29,165 nt of DNA from Elysia marginata (Eukaryota; Mollusca; Gastropoda; Plakobranchidae): NCBI GenBank assembly GCA_019649035.1, contig BMAT01006179.1, forward strand, positions 441,104 to 470,268, read 5' to 3'. The position numbers were made by a program, and so were the translations under genes. Shown here piece after piece: positions 1 to 11,946 of the stretch (position 1 is its first letter; every line of letters begins with the position of its first letter). Under the pieces are notes generated by a model that searched no databases, was not told the DNA's origin, and was given only the letters and a program-made list of their open reading frames with translations.

Positions 1-830
1 AGGGGTGGGTGAAGACGTTTGAAATAGTAGCAACGTGAATTCAGACAATGAGAGTAGTTGGGGAATCTGATTTCAACATGAAGATATTTTCGTAAATTGG
101 ATACCTGATACCAGGAGCGTGCCATGCTTTATACAATGGTTTTCTCTGAAGTCCCTTGAAAATGGGAACTGCCGATGCCGACAGAGATCCACCAATCCCC
201 TGATCCCTACACAGCCTTGTTGGCTTGGCATGCCAATCAAGTTAATGAAAGGCACAGGGATACAATCTGCAGCTCATTTCCTAAGCGATTTGCTTTTGCG
301 ACTAACAGTTAATTCTGAAAAAAATTCAAACTTTATATCGGTTTCAGCTACATAACAAAATCAGGTTTATTATTGTTGCGATACTATTGCTAAAGGCAGT
401 CCTTACAGCTATGAGCAGACCATGTAGTTCTTGTTTCTGCCATACTTAAATTGCAAGCACATTTAAGATGGAGAAGTCTTCATCATCTGGTGAAGAAAAT
501 TCAAAAAGATAACAAATTTGTAGACGTAGCAGCTGCAATTATACACCGATTGCTGAAGGCAACCAGGAGACATCATCTCCTCAGAAAAGAGCACGGGTGC
601 GCCTTTTTTAACAATAAAAGGCTTCTGGATTTTGGATGAAGCAGAGGTGTGAAAGAATTCGCAAAAAAGTGATGTCTAAACATTTTGTCAAGTTGTAATA
701 TTCACCCCTTACAGTACCCTAAAAAATTTGCATCTCATACTGATTATTATGACTTGATGCTTCTAAACTAATTAAAAACAACAGTTGACAGATATTGCAC
801 GACTTGTTTCACTAGTAACAAAGACAGCAC
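1..830. other. No supported gene; possible short decayed ORF near 468
   Basis: The region is AT-rich with frequent stops on both strands. On the plus strand, from an ATG at 468, a frame with one internal stop runs about 135 nt. It reads MEKSSSSGEENSKR, then later SSPQKRARVR, which looks acidic and Ser-rich followed by a basic stretch, as in transposon-encoded N-termini. This is only an impression. Sequence just before 831 may belong to the adjacent LINE. Confidence 0.3.
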
Positions 831-1440
831 ATGCTCTTTAGACATTTACTTCATTGCTCAATGCAAGAGGGATCCAAACGAAATAGAAGTGTAGCAGATG
901 TTTTACTGGTATACCTGAACAACATCATGAAATATTTAGATCTACCTAAAGCATATGCATGTGTTCTTCTATACTTGTTATCCGTTTTTACACGATTCAG
1001 TTCAATAAAACAAAAATTAAATCACTCTGCAGGGTGTCTGAAGCGATTCAGAGGAAACCTACATGTAGAAGTCTATAGGTTGTGTGAGTGGTTCAAGAAT
1101 TACCATCTAGTTTTAAATGTTGGCAAAGTTAAGAATCCATTTGTTTATAGACTATAGAAAGATTCTGTCAGCCCACTTTATCTCAGAGACAAAACGTTAT
1201 CTACAAGTGATAGTTTTGAATATCCAGACCTTGAAATAGATTTTAATCTAAATGGTATAATCACTTTGAAGGAACGTGCGAAAACATTAATCACAGGTTT
1301 ATATTTTCTACTCAAACACAAAATATTTCAATTTCGATATTAAAATATGCCATTTGAATTACAAGGCCACAGCAAAGCGGATCCACTTTTGGCATAAATC
1401 GTAGGGGACTTTCCATATCATATCCAAAAACAACTGACAA
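831..1440 (+). pseudogene. Decayed LINE ORF2 reverse transcriptase fragment
   Basis: One frame stays open from 831 to 1341 except for a single nonsense codon at 1155. It reads as the middle and C-terminal part of a non-LTR RT. NRSVADVLL (from 882) matches the segment before motif A. LPKAYACVLL precedes the motif A position, where the catalytic Asp is lost (YLLSVF instead of a DFSSAF-like string). WFKNYHLVLNVGKVK corresponds to the segment with conserved LNxxKTK. EYPDLEID then KTLITGLYFLLKH match the YLGxxID and RLYFLRKL thumb signatures. The motif B to YADD part is missing between GCLKRF and YRLCEWF. This is a dead copy; the clade is not firm (Rex1- or L2-like wording of the motifs). It was assigned by recognisable family patterns, not by alignment. 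Confidence 0.7.
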
Positions 1441-1633
1441 GAACGACTGAAATCAAATTTTAAGCGAAACATTTCTCACATATACTGTTTGTTTGAAGAC
1501 ATAACTTTTGATGGAGCTAATAATTATTACCCTGAAAGGCCCAGATTATCCGGTCATTGCTCAGTTTCCCTTATGATATCGTAATGGAAAAATCATATTC
1601 CTTGTAGTAGTATCGTATGGCTACACCTCCAGA

Positions 1634-2148
1634 TTATATCTGTTGATCCGGGCTACCCAGGTCTTCATAAGCATTATGGACTGTTTCATATCCACCATCT
1701 AGTTTCGTGACTGGGCAGTTTAAAAGAATGTGATCTGTTGTTTCAGGAGCCCTGCTACACTTTTGGCACATAGGAGAGTCTTTCAGTTTCCACTTGTACA
1801 GCTGTTGCAAATACAATTTATTGTGAACAGCTTGAGGAATAGTTAGTATTTCACTATCTATAGTCATCACCAGTAGCTGAAAGAGACGCTATTGCAAATT
1901 TGACTTGTGTATTGCGCAAGACACACTCTTTCGACTCGAAAAAAAATAAAATAGGCAGAATCTCTGCGATTTAATGGCAATGATTGTACTTTTTGCCTTT
2001 GTAATCTCTGTAATACTGACCTTACAATAGCCCTACCATAAAAAAAACCAACTTGTATATGATATGGTCCCAGTTGGAATATTTCCAAGTGTTGGGTTTG
2101 TAATGGAATGGATGTTTTTTCAGTAAAACAAACTATACAAAAAGGCAA
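1634..2148 (-). pseudogene. Decayed LINE C-terminus with zf-RVT zinc knuckle
   Basis: On the minus strand, 1870-1634 encodes 78 residues containing CQKCSRAPETTDHILLNC. This is a C-x2-C-x8-H-x4-C knuckle of the zf-RVT type found after the RNase H or RT region of some LINEs. It is preceded by AVHNKLYLQQLYKWKLKDSP, the usual helical lead-in. A neighbouring frame (2148-1867) contains LNRRDSAYFIFFRVERVCLA, resembling the RRDxxxxFRxRTGH stretch of the same region, so a frameshift probably separates the two. It lies opposite to and close to the plus-strand RT fragment ending near 1440, so two unrelated LINE relics sit tail to tail. Confidence 0.6.
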
Positions 2149-4011
2149 TATCTTATTAAGTAATGGTATGTTTTAGTCCCAATGGACATGCAAAGGCTTG
2201 GCCATAGCTAGGTTTAAAATGCCCTGCTACACTGTCTTACCTTAATTATACCTCAAGATTAAATCAATCTTTCACGAAACCGGCCTCATAGACTTTGTGC
2301 GATGCAGTCGTTTGTCTCGTGTACCTTGTGCGTTTTACAATTATTTCCCTTTCATGTTTCTCCAAACAGACCCCGCTAAAATGTTTAAAAATTTATAAGT
2401 GTTCCATCTGATAAGCAATGTGCTTCTCAATTACTTTGCATGTACGATACCAACTTATCTCATCTTTTTGCCATGTCCATATTGTAAAAAAAGAAAGCAA
2501 CAAGATATGAGGGAAAAACTCATACGTTTTTCCCAAGAAACTGATGAATGAAATTTCCAAGTAGTTTTTAAGTTCCTCATTGAAATCCATTCCGAATGTA
2601 TTATACCAGACAATTTCATAAACTGAACTAAAAACTGCGTGTCAATAACAGACAATAAAAAAAAAGAATTAAGCCAAAAGAAATTGGATAAAATATTCTT
2701 TAAATAGTTCAGAGGACATAAAACTGTATTGTATAAGCCGATTGCAAATAATATTCAGAAGGAAAAAAAACTCTTATGGGCCAGGCAAAAGCCACATTTA
2801 AATCAATAAAGATAGCCAAAATAACTTTTTTCCTAGACAATTGTACTTTCGTTTCAATCACCGCGCAAAATTGCCAATGATTACAGCTTCATTTGGAATA
2901 TTGGGCTTTCAAATCATTTTAATATCGCATTAACCAACCAAATGAAAAGAATAGCAAATCATGTCTCTCGGGAGTCCAGAGATAAAATTAAATTATCTTT
3001 AATATGGTGCATCGTTTAAAGCACGCCGCTAGCATCAATTTAATCGCAAAATCCTCGACACAGAAAGTAATGAAAGAGAAAGCGACTCCGAAACACCTTC
3101 TTGCACTGATATATTTCAACCACATCGGTATTATGTTTGTCAAATGGTCTCAAGTCGAGTTGAAAGTTATGTGGTGCAGCGAGCCTCTTAAAACATGACA
3201 TTTCGCTTGATACTTCTAGATTTACAATTAGTGATCCCCGCCCCTATTTCTTTCAGTGATCATCCAGCGGATCTTTTTTGTGGTTTACTTTTATGAATAA
3301 ATGGAACAAAGGGTTTTAGTCGTCTACCGGTACCTTCTTCAATCGTCAGTTCAGCGTTTCTATCATTTTCACTTTTGTTTGGTTTGATTACTCAATTTCG
3401 TTATGTGTATGCCAAGATGCATACTTCACATCTTCATCAGTTTTGATATAAAAGCTTTTCCGTAAGTTAACTATGAAGCCAGTCTGTTTCATAATAGTTA
3501 TGTTAATCTTATAGATTTAGATTTTACTCTTTAACGGCAGATCCAAGATGTCAAAACTTCAGAAAGAGAGCGCCTTTGTGAGCTAAGATAGACAAAATAT
3601 TTGCATAAACAGATTCACAAAAGTTGAAAAAAAATTTTTCCCCTTACTGACATATTCAAAGTTGATTTTTATGGACGCATATCTCAAGCAAAATTAATGC
3701 CAGGTAGATTCTATTTTTATAACAACAGGACCGCGATTGTGATGTTTATAACAGATATTTGTATCGCAAAAGGTGCAAATCAGTCGAAAATTAATTTTTT
3801 TTGTCTTATTCCAAGGTGTTGTTATTTTTACAAAGCATTTTCTGCGCTTCTAAACGTAAACAATTGCATAGAAATCTTATTTTTATCATTATTAAAATAT
3901 GAACATTTCCATTCAAACTGTAAAGGTAAAGAAGAAAACACAGCTTTTTACAAAGCGTTTTCTATGAGAATTTCATCAACATGCCCTATTGGCACTGGTC
4001 GCGAATCATTT
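2149..4011. other. AT-rich intergenic sequence, no gene seen
   Basis: Only short random-looking ORFs occur, without codon continuity, domains or splice-linked partners. A roughly 22 bp near-repeat (tttttacaaagc plus ttttct) occurs near 3825 and 3945. The ORF at 3697-4026 runs into the start of the 46 bp minisatellite and shows no family resemblance. Confidence 0.6.
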
Positions 4012-4722
4012 GAAGCTTTAGATTGAGCTCAGATTCTTTCTTCACCCGATAACATTTAAAGCTTAAGATTAAGCTCACAGTCTTTCTTCACTCGATAACA
4101 TTTAAAGCTTAAGATTAAGCTCACATTCTTTTTTCACCCGATAACATTGTAACTCTAGAAGGAGCGCACATGCTTTCTTGACCCGATAACATTTAAAGCT
4201 TTAGATTAAGCTCACATTCGTTCTTCACCCGATAACACTTGAAGCTTTAGATTGAGCTCATAGTCTTTCTTCACCCGATAACATTTGAAGCTCTCGATTG
4301 AGCTCACATTCTTTTTTCACCCGATAACATTTGAAGATTTAGATTGAGCTCACATTCTTTCTCCACCCGATAACCTTTGAACCTTTATATTGAGCTCACA
4401 GTCTTTCTTCACTCGATAACATTTGAAGCTTTAGATTGAGCTCAAATTCTTTCTTGACCCGATAACATTTGAAGCTTTAGATTGAGCACACATTCTTCAC
4501 CCGATAACATTTGAAGCTTTAGATTAAGCTCACATTCTTTCTTCACCCGATAACACTTGAAGCTTTCGATTGAGCTCATAGTCTTTCTTGACCCGATAAC
4601 ATTAAAAGCTATAGATTGAGCTCACATTCGTTTTTTCACCCAATAACACTTAAAGATTTCGATTGAGCTCACATTCTTTCTTCACCCGATAACACTTGAA
4701 GCTTTAGATTGAGCTCACATTT
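4012..4722 (+). repeat. 46 bp tandem repeat (minisatellite), about 15 copies
   Basis: The unit contains, in order, gaagctttagattgagctc, acattctttcttcacccg and ataacattt. Anchor positions of 'gct' at 4015, 4061, 4107, about 4153, 4199 and 4244 give a 46 bp period. It includes AAGCTT and the 8 bp palindrome TGAGCTCA. Copies differ by scattered substitutions, a few single-base indels and one shortened unit near 4485. The period is not divisible by 3, so it cannot be a coding repeat. The array ends abruptly in 'cacatttggacag'. Confidence 0.95.
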
Positions 4723-5273
4723 GGACAGTGCGTTTGAGATTTTTGGAGTAACTTTCTGGAATGGTCATTTGGACTCTAAGTCATTGTTAAACTATTTTAT
4801 AGTTTTTGAATGTACAAAATACATTGCTTTGCAATATCACACTTAAATCTTATGACGTTATATAATTTTAAGATTATCATTTCTGCATGGTAATTAAAAA
4901 CGTGTCAATTTTAAAACACGTGCCAACATTAATGTAACATTTTTAATGGTTTAAGGCTACAACAGACTTGTAAATTGAGAAGGAATAAAACTTCAAAAAA
5001 TTTAAAAAATCTACTGTATTCTTTACAGATGAATTATTCTGTCCATATGTTGTGATTGGCTGTACCGGCATATTACAGTATTTTTTTTATTACATTGCCT
5101 TTTGCATTTTAAACTTAATTTCAATAAGACGCACATTCTATTTGCCACAAAATTGTTATTTCATACCATTCCAATACCGTGCGATCAAAACAAAATCTTG
5201 CACTGTACTTTAAGGGTCACTAAAAGGTCAGGTATTATCCAAAAGACAAACAACCCCCCCCAAATTAACGAAA
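4723..5273. other. Unique spacer between two tandem arrays
   Basis: About 550 bp of AT-rich sequence without repeat units or a credible ORF. It separates the 46 bp array from the 35 bp array; the two unit sequences are unrelated. Confidence 0.6.
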
Positions 5274-6316
5274 GTTGTCCCACTCAAGTACACAGGTAGA
5301 CAATAACACTTTTCACTCTCAGGTACACAGGTAGACAATGACACTTGTCACACTCAGATGCATGCGTAAACAGTGACACTTGTCACAATCAGATGCACGA
5401 GTATGCAATGACACTTGTCACACTCAGATGCATGAGTAAATAGTGACACTTGTCACACTCAGATGCACGAGTAGGCAATGACACTTGTCAATCTCAGATA
5501 CATGAGTAAACAGTAACACTTGTCACAATCTGGCACCCGAGTAGACAGTGACACTTGTCACACTAAGATACACGAGTAGACAGTCACACGAGTAGACAGT
5601 AACATTTGTCACACTCAGATACATGAGTAGACAGCGACACTTGTCACACTTAGATGCACGAGTAGACAATCACACTTGTCCTACTCAAATACACGAGTAG
5701 ACAGCGACACTTGTCACACTCAGATACACGAGTAGACAGCGACACTTATCACACTCAGATACACGAGTTGGCAATGACACTTGTCACACTCAGATGCACG
5801 AGTAGACAATCACACTTGTCCTACTCAAATACACGAGTAGACAGCGACACTTGTCAGACAGATACACGAGTAGACAGCGACACTTTTCAAACTCAGATAC
5901 AGGAGTAAATAGTGACACTTGTAACACTCATATACAGGAGTAGACAGTGACACTTGTCACACTCAGATACACGAGTAGACAGCGACACTTGTCAAACTCA
6001 GATACACGAGTAGACAGCGACACTTGTCACACTCAGATACACGAGTAAATAGTGACACTTGTCACACTCAGATACACGAGTAGACAGTGACACGAGTAGA
6101 CGGTGACACTTGCAAGACTCAGATACACGAGTAGACAGCGACACTTGTCACACTCAGATACACGAGTAAATAGTGACACTTGTGACACTCAGATACACGA
6201 CTAGACAGTGACACTTGTCACACTAAGGTACACGACTAGACAGTGACAATTGTCACACCCAGGTACGCGAGTAGACAATGAGACTTGTCACACTTACATA
6301 CACGAGTAGACAGCGA
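5274..6316 (+). repeat. 35 bp satellite array, about 30 copies, with internal dyad
   Basis: The unit consists of gacacttgtcacactcag, then atacacgagtagacagc, giving a 35 bp period. Most units contain GTGACA-CT-TGTCAC, a 6 bp inverted repeat around a 2 bp centre; at 6243-6256 it is a perfect 14 bp palindrome. At the left end (about 5340-5520) alternate units carry 'catg.gtaaa' or 'cacgagta.gcaat', giving a 70 bp dimer. A characteristic variant pair recurs at 5653 and 5793, exactly 140 bp apart. Two units, near 5585 and 6087, are shortened to about 16 bp. Edges fade into unique sequence. ORFs inside it are artefacts of the period. Confidence 0.95.
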
Positions 6317-8929
6317 ATATAATTTTTCAGTGTTGCTGAATATTAATATCTCATTTCTTTCTCACTGTTTCCTCACTCTTCTCTTATTTGAAGAAAACAA
6401 ACTATTACAACTTACTATGTTGAATATCTTTGAAACTGAACAAGTTTTTCCAACACACGGTTCTGATATTGCTAAGCGCTTTATGGTTGTTTAATGTGTT
6501 AAGCTCACAGCTGATGACGAGACGGAAGATACTGAGGGTATATATATCTCAAATTTGTTCTAACTTTATCTCTGAAACACGTGTGTAGTTGTGTAAGTGT
6601 AAATCACTTATAAAACATGCATTACTTTCTTTTGTTAGCGTTCTCGCCCGAATTCTTTAAGTTCCTGATTTTATCATTCTATCACGCGTTTCCTATCTAT
6701 AGACAGATGTTTAGCATCTCGTGTCTGTTAAACAAAAAACTTCAAAATTTCTTCACTGCACTCACTTGAAGTGTTCCATGACATAACAAACGTATTCTAA
6801 TCAGTTTTTGAAAATTGTATGATGTCATGTAAAAGTATTTTTTTTTTCAATTTTAGTTCAATTTTTTACAATATAGTTGTAACAGCTATTACTCTAAGAT
6901 AAAGAATACAACGAAAAAATAAAAACAAAATAAAAAAAAAAACAAGAAAAAGCAAAACGGTTTTTCCGATTTTCTTACCTTTTGGAAAATCGTTTATAAC
7001 GTGCTTCATGATGAAACCCTCCTCTTATAATAAAAGTTGTGTGCTAGAAATTTCAAAGAGAAAAGGTAAAGATTGTTTACACTTTGTTTCTATGACAATA
7101 TTAAAATCCCGCATTTATTATAGAACGCAGCTAGAATGTTAAAGATTTCACGTATTGCTTAATCTAATAAAGTAAAAAAATAAAATAAGTACATCATATA
7201 CTTATTTTGCTTAAGTAAAGTTTTATTTTTCCATATTTGCATAATGGGAATCAATGAGTGTATGCTAAATTTTATTGATATTTTCACATTGACTTGCACA
7301 TAAAGTTATCTCTGAAGATCTAATTTATGTCCAATAAAAAGTTTGATTCCTTAACTTGTTAACTGACACAGGCATAAAGAGAATATACGTCGGTCTTTCT
7401 CTTTTTTAATAAGTTGGGCAAATTTTCGCATTAAAATCCAACATGACTTAGCATGCAAGCAAAAATCCTCAATAAAATTTAAATGATAACTTTTTTTTAT
7501 CTGACTCAGCGAATCGTTCTCTCTGTTTTAAAAGGAGTAGTAAGGCGGTTAAACATTGCCACTAATTTTCATACTTGATGCATTTTGACCTTCTTTAAAA
7601 TTGCATTTCTAAAATATGCAGTTTGGACGATGAAAATTTAGTGGACTTTATCTACAGAGAGTGACAACACATTGAATACAGACATTCATCAATTAGACTG
7701 TACTGTCTGGCTGTTTTTTCAACTCTTCTTTTTCATTCACGTTTTTTTGTACTTCGGAACGAAAGGTTGTATAACTCAGTACAATGTTTCCTCGGTACAC
7801 CAGCAAAGCCAATAAAATCTTGGACCTGTGTTGACGAAACAAAGCAGACGATTCGTTTTTCAGAACTTGCAATGAAAACAGATGACCTGAAAAATTGATT
7901 TCTAAACGGATTAAAATACCGGAAAAGCCGGCGATTTAACATACCTCTAAAATGAAGTCATTTTGTTGTTTTTAAGAAGTTAAATGCGTATCCTAAGGCT
8001 TAAAACAATCTTCTATTCAATTAAGTGTTATGCTTTTAAGTATGTAAGCCAAAGGGCAGTTTTAGCAAAGAATCCCTGACATTCAGGTTCCTTTGATTCT
8101 AAACTTTGGTATAATACAATGATTTCTTTTTATGTTTGGCAAGTAGTAAAATATTCTTTGACACAACTTCCAGTACTCATCATTATGTTTTTTCATACTT
8201 GGATAAAAAGCCGTATTAAAATAATTTAAATAGGTAAAAGTTGCTTTTTTTGTAGTATTAAAACAATGAGGAAAAAATATGGAAAAATCATTGTCTGGTT
8301 GGAGCCGTTTTAATGGAATTAAAGATGGCAGACAAAATACATAATGCGCAAAACTTCTATAAACAAGCCAGTTATAAAATTAACAGTAGTTATGTAAGAA
8401 ATCAATGGGCAAACAGTATGTGACAAAAAGAAAAACAAGTAAAAATGTACACAAAAAGGCATTTTTATTCTAGTAGAGTCACATAGTAGTAACAGATGTT
8501 AATATTTTTGAAAAAAAAATTTAAACGTCAAAACGCTTTTTGTTACTAATGAAAGAAAAAGATATTTTGTGGCAATAATTATTTAATCTTTCAAATAGCT
8601 CACATTTTTCCTAAAACTAACTGCTGCAAGAGAAATATGTCTACATATCCAACACAGAATAATGATAAAGTCGATTGCAAGCAACACATTTGACAACATG
8701 AAACCTTGAACAGATTAAACTGTGGGGAAAATACGTTTTGGATTTTAATAAGAATGAAATCAAGAATCAAGAATGGCTTTCAAAATAAAAATTAATAAAG
8801 TTCTTTGTCAAGTATTTTGCACTTTAGTGTTCAATACATTTTTTTCGAATAGAACCTTTGATTGAGGCTGTGCATATCAAAACGGCGGGTGCTCCCCGAA
8901 GTTCGAGGAAAACTTTTTATTGCAATAGA
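6317..8929. other. AT-rich intergenic sequence, no gene seen
   Basis: Stops are dense in all frames and homopolymer A and T runs are common. No domain, splice-linked ORF, RNA gene or repeat family was recognised. Confidence 0.55.
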
Positions 8930-9020
8930 TCAATGCGACCCTAATTCACATAGTGTCACATTAATTGATTCATTGCAGAAAAAATTTTTACTGTTACTTC
9001 CGGGAGCGTCGGCCATTTTG
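8930..9020 (-). promoter_or_regulatory. ETS plus YY1-like promoter motif pair over a short ORF
   Basis: On the minus strand a YY1-type CAAAATGGC (9020-9012) is followed by the ETS-type CCGGAAGT (9003-8996). The ATG inside the YY1 motif (9016) opens a 28-codon ORF starting MADAPGSNSKNFFC and ending at 8930. In animals, ETS and YY1 motifs with the ATG in the YY1 site are typical of housekeeping transcription and translation starts. No continuation exon was recognised, so this could be an orphan promoter, a first exon, or a transposon relic. Confidence 0.3.
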
Positions 9021-11946
9021 ATAGGGAAATGCAACATGTACGTTATGTACACAGCCTCAGTAGGAACATGCCAAACGTTCAATAGACACACCAGACCACA
9101 TGAGTCAAATAGAAAAACCAAGGAATGATGATTGTGGTAGAGAACTGTAACCTTCTACTTAATGATTATTAAAGCATTACATTAGATATATCTATTTTAA
9201 AAAACTGATTAGGCAAAGATTAAGTTTATGGAAATAATGGCGGACACAAATTGATAAAACAAAAGAAGGGAAAAATGAGATTGCCCAGTCTTTTTTATTT
9301 GTTTTCAATTGCACACTATTGTGTCGGTTATCACTCATGAATATAAGCGAAATTAAAGTGTTTTGCTTTAGAACACCCTGTTTTATTTCATGCGAAAATC
9401 GGGGCAGGCCTGGTTAATTCTGCTAGTATTTCAGCATAAAGCTATTAAAATGAAGGAACATTTTTTTGCGGTTTTGTCATGCAATTTACTTGACAACTAG
9501 CCTCAACATTTGTTAAAATGTATCAGGCAATGTAATACAATTAATTGAGTGTGGCTTTTCCTTTTCCTATTCCATGCAAAGGTTGTAAAACACCACTTAA
9601 TCATGCAACATTGCAATCTCATTATTCAGAAGGGTTATGCACAAAAAACAACTCATTACTGACTATTTCTAACATTATTTTTTAAATACTTTTACCAAAC
9701 AGCCATATAAAAGGTTGATAGTTTTGCATCACAATGCCACATTTCTGGTCATGCATCTACCCTTCTCTAGAGCCGCTCCAGTTTTCCTACCAACAATACG
9801 TATGTGGCGTCTAAAATAGCTTTTCAAAAGTTCAGACACTTAAGGATATACTTAGATTATCGAATTTCCTAGAGTAATGTACATTATCTACAAGTGTCAA
9901 CTGCAGCGCCCCCACCTTTATACAATCTCCATAAAACTAATTAACCGACAGAATGTTTGGTGACGAATGGTTAGCAAAGCCTGACATTTGTATATTATCG
10001 TCCACACACATGGATAATTAAAAAAAAACAATCGCTGTTTTCTTCAGGAAAAAATATTGCCATGACAAGTTACTGTGACAAAAAGTAGATAATGTAACAT
10101 ACCAGAGATAACTTAAATCAGAATTGATATGTCTTGTTAAAAATAGTTCAATTTGATAAGACATATTATAAGTTAGACTTAATGAACGAAAAAATATATA
10201 TTCATTTGAATTTGGACCTCTATGGTCGTTTCACCGCTCTCAGACTTTAAGGCCACAACGGCTATTGTTGAGATGGCATAGTGTGCCAAACGTAACTTCC
10301 TTACACTGCACACATGCACACAATCACACACACACCATTACCTTCATGCACACTCATATTTATATGCAAAAAAAAAACAACAAATGCTTTGGCCAGTAAT
10401 TTAATCGCGGTTTTTATGAGACCACATAGAGATCTATTCATGCGCTACTTTAAATACTGCCCATATCGAGAACTCCTGAAATTTCCTGAGAAAAGAGCAA
10501 AACCTCTATTCAGATCAACATGAATTCTTTGGTTTTCTGTTCAGTATTTTTATCAGAACATAGCTAAGCATTTCATTATTTGATATGCATGTTTTATATA
10601 CAGGCTAGATGTAAAACAATAAATTATGTCCAAAAATGTCAACAATGAATAAAAACCAACCAACATAGGAACTAGAATAGACAAAAGTACTGCTAAAGTA
10701 TAGCAGCGATTCAGCCTAATCGTCCTCTGTATTCCAAATGAGAACTCAACCCGGGCTTAAGTGCAAATAATGTCATACCTGAAACAATTATACATAAAGA
10801 GAGAGTGAGTAAATGACAATTATCGAAATGAACACACAAATTCCCAAGAACTTTTATAAATACACCTACATAAGCAAACGTGTGCATTATTTTATCCCTT
10901 TAAAATTATCCCTCTCTCTCCCACAATCCTCAACACACATATAGACACACACCCAAAATTTACAGAAAAACAAAAATCGTATAAAACAGAGCTTTGTCAT
11001 CGGGTAAACTAAGACTTTTTCAGAAAATCGAGTCACTAAATATATTGCCTATTATAAAACAGAAGTGGCGCATCTGGATCTAACTACAAACATTTTAACA
11101 TGAAACACCTTTGCAACGAGCTACATGGTAACAAAGACGTAGGCCTACACTTATAATTTTTGCATACGCTATAATTTCATTTTTAATTTTTACATCTTTA
11201 AACAAGTCGCATTAGAATTTGGACGAAAAACTTAGACCAACACTCACGCCGTTGTTTTTAGAGAGTAATATGAAAGTGGAAAGTAGGTATAATGGTAAAA
11301 GTGAAGTGGTTGACCGAGAATACGGAAATCATAGAGCTTAAAAACAACATTTTATAGCACCAACGGGCATGTAATTTTGATTTTTTTCTTGTCCCACATT
11401 CTGTTTGTCAAAACATAATAACGATTATGTTATCAGTTTACCCAGAAGAAATATAATCATTGCGGAAAAAAGTGTTTTGTTAAAGCTTAGTATGTATTTT
11501 CAGCTTTTTCAACACGGTGTATCTATGACTAACAGGTATCAGAGCGTTACTCGCACAACAATTCTAAAAAAAATTGAAGGATTGCGCCAATATCTTTACA
11601 ATGTCTCAGTTCAAATTAACTTACTTTGGCCATAAGTTACGGAAAAAGCTTGGCACAAGAACAAAGCAAACGAGATTACCACCCTGACTTAACTTTTTTA
11701 AGAGGATCTCTTTTATGATATTTTACCAGTACACACAGAGCTGTAACAGACCAGTAGGCCAGTGGAAATAAGATCCAAAAAAAAACAAACAACTGATCAA
11801 TTTTTTAACCGTTTCCTAAATTTTTTCTAACGCACAATGTCCAAGGATACTTCATGCTAGGCCCGTTTTGAATCCAGAAGACAAAGTAAGATAGATACTT
11901 GGTGTTGCCAAGAGAATGGATTGTTGCATGCATGCAGTGCGAGAGC
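9021..11946. other. Intergenic and probable 3' flank of the GPCR gene
   Basis: No coding gene was recognised. The part immediately below 11946 should be GPCR 3' UTR, because it follows the minus-strand stop codon. A short CA-rich stretch lies near 10307-10350. Remaining ORFs are short and featureless. Confidence 0.5.

Noticed and set aside
3697..4026. 109-codon ORF next to the 46 bp array
   Set aside because: Low-complexity AT-driven composition, no domain, and its end lies in the tandem array.
5711..5908. Repetitive 65-codon ORF (HSDTRVDSDT-like repeats)
   Set aside because: It is generated by the 35 bp array: three units make 35 codons in an open frame. Units vary out of frame elsewhere and there is no start context or partner exon.
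5274..6316. CRISPR-like appearance of the dyad-containing 35 bp repeats
   Set aside because: Units are directly contiguous with no unique spacers, and the window is clearly eukaryotic. It is a tandem satellite.
8862..9128. Plus-strand 88-codon ORF
   Set aside because: No family resemblance; the informative signal in this stretch is the ETS-YY1 pair on the other strand.
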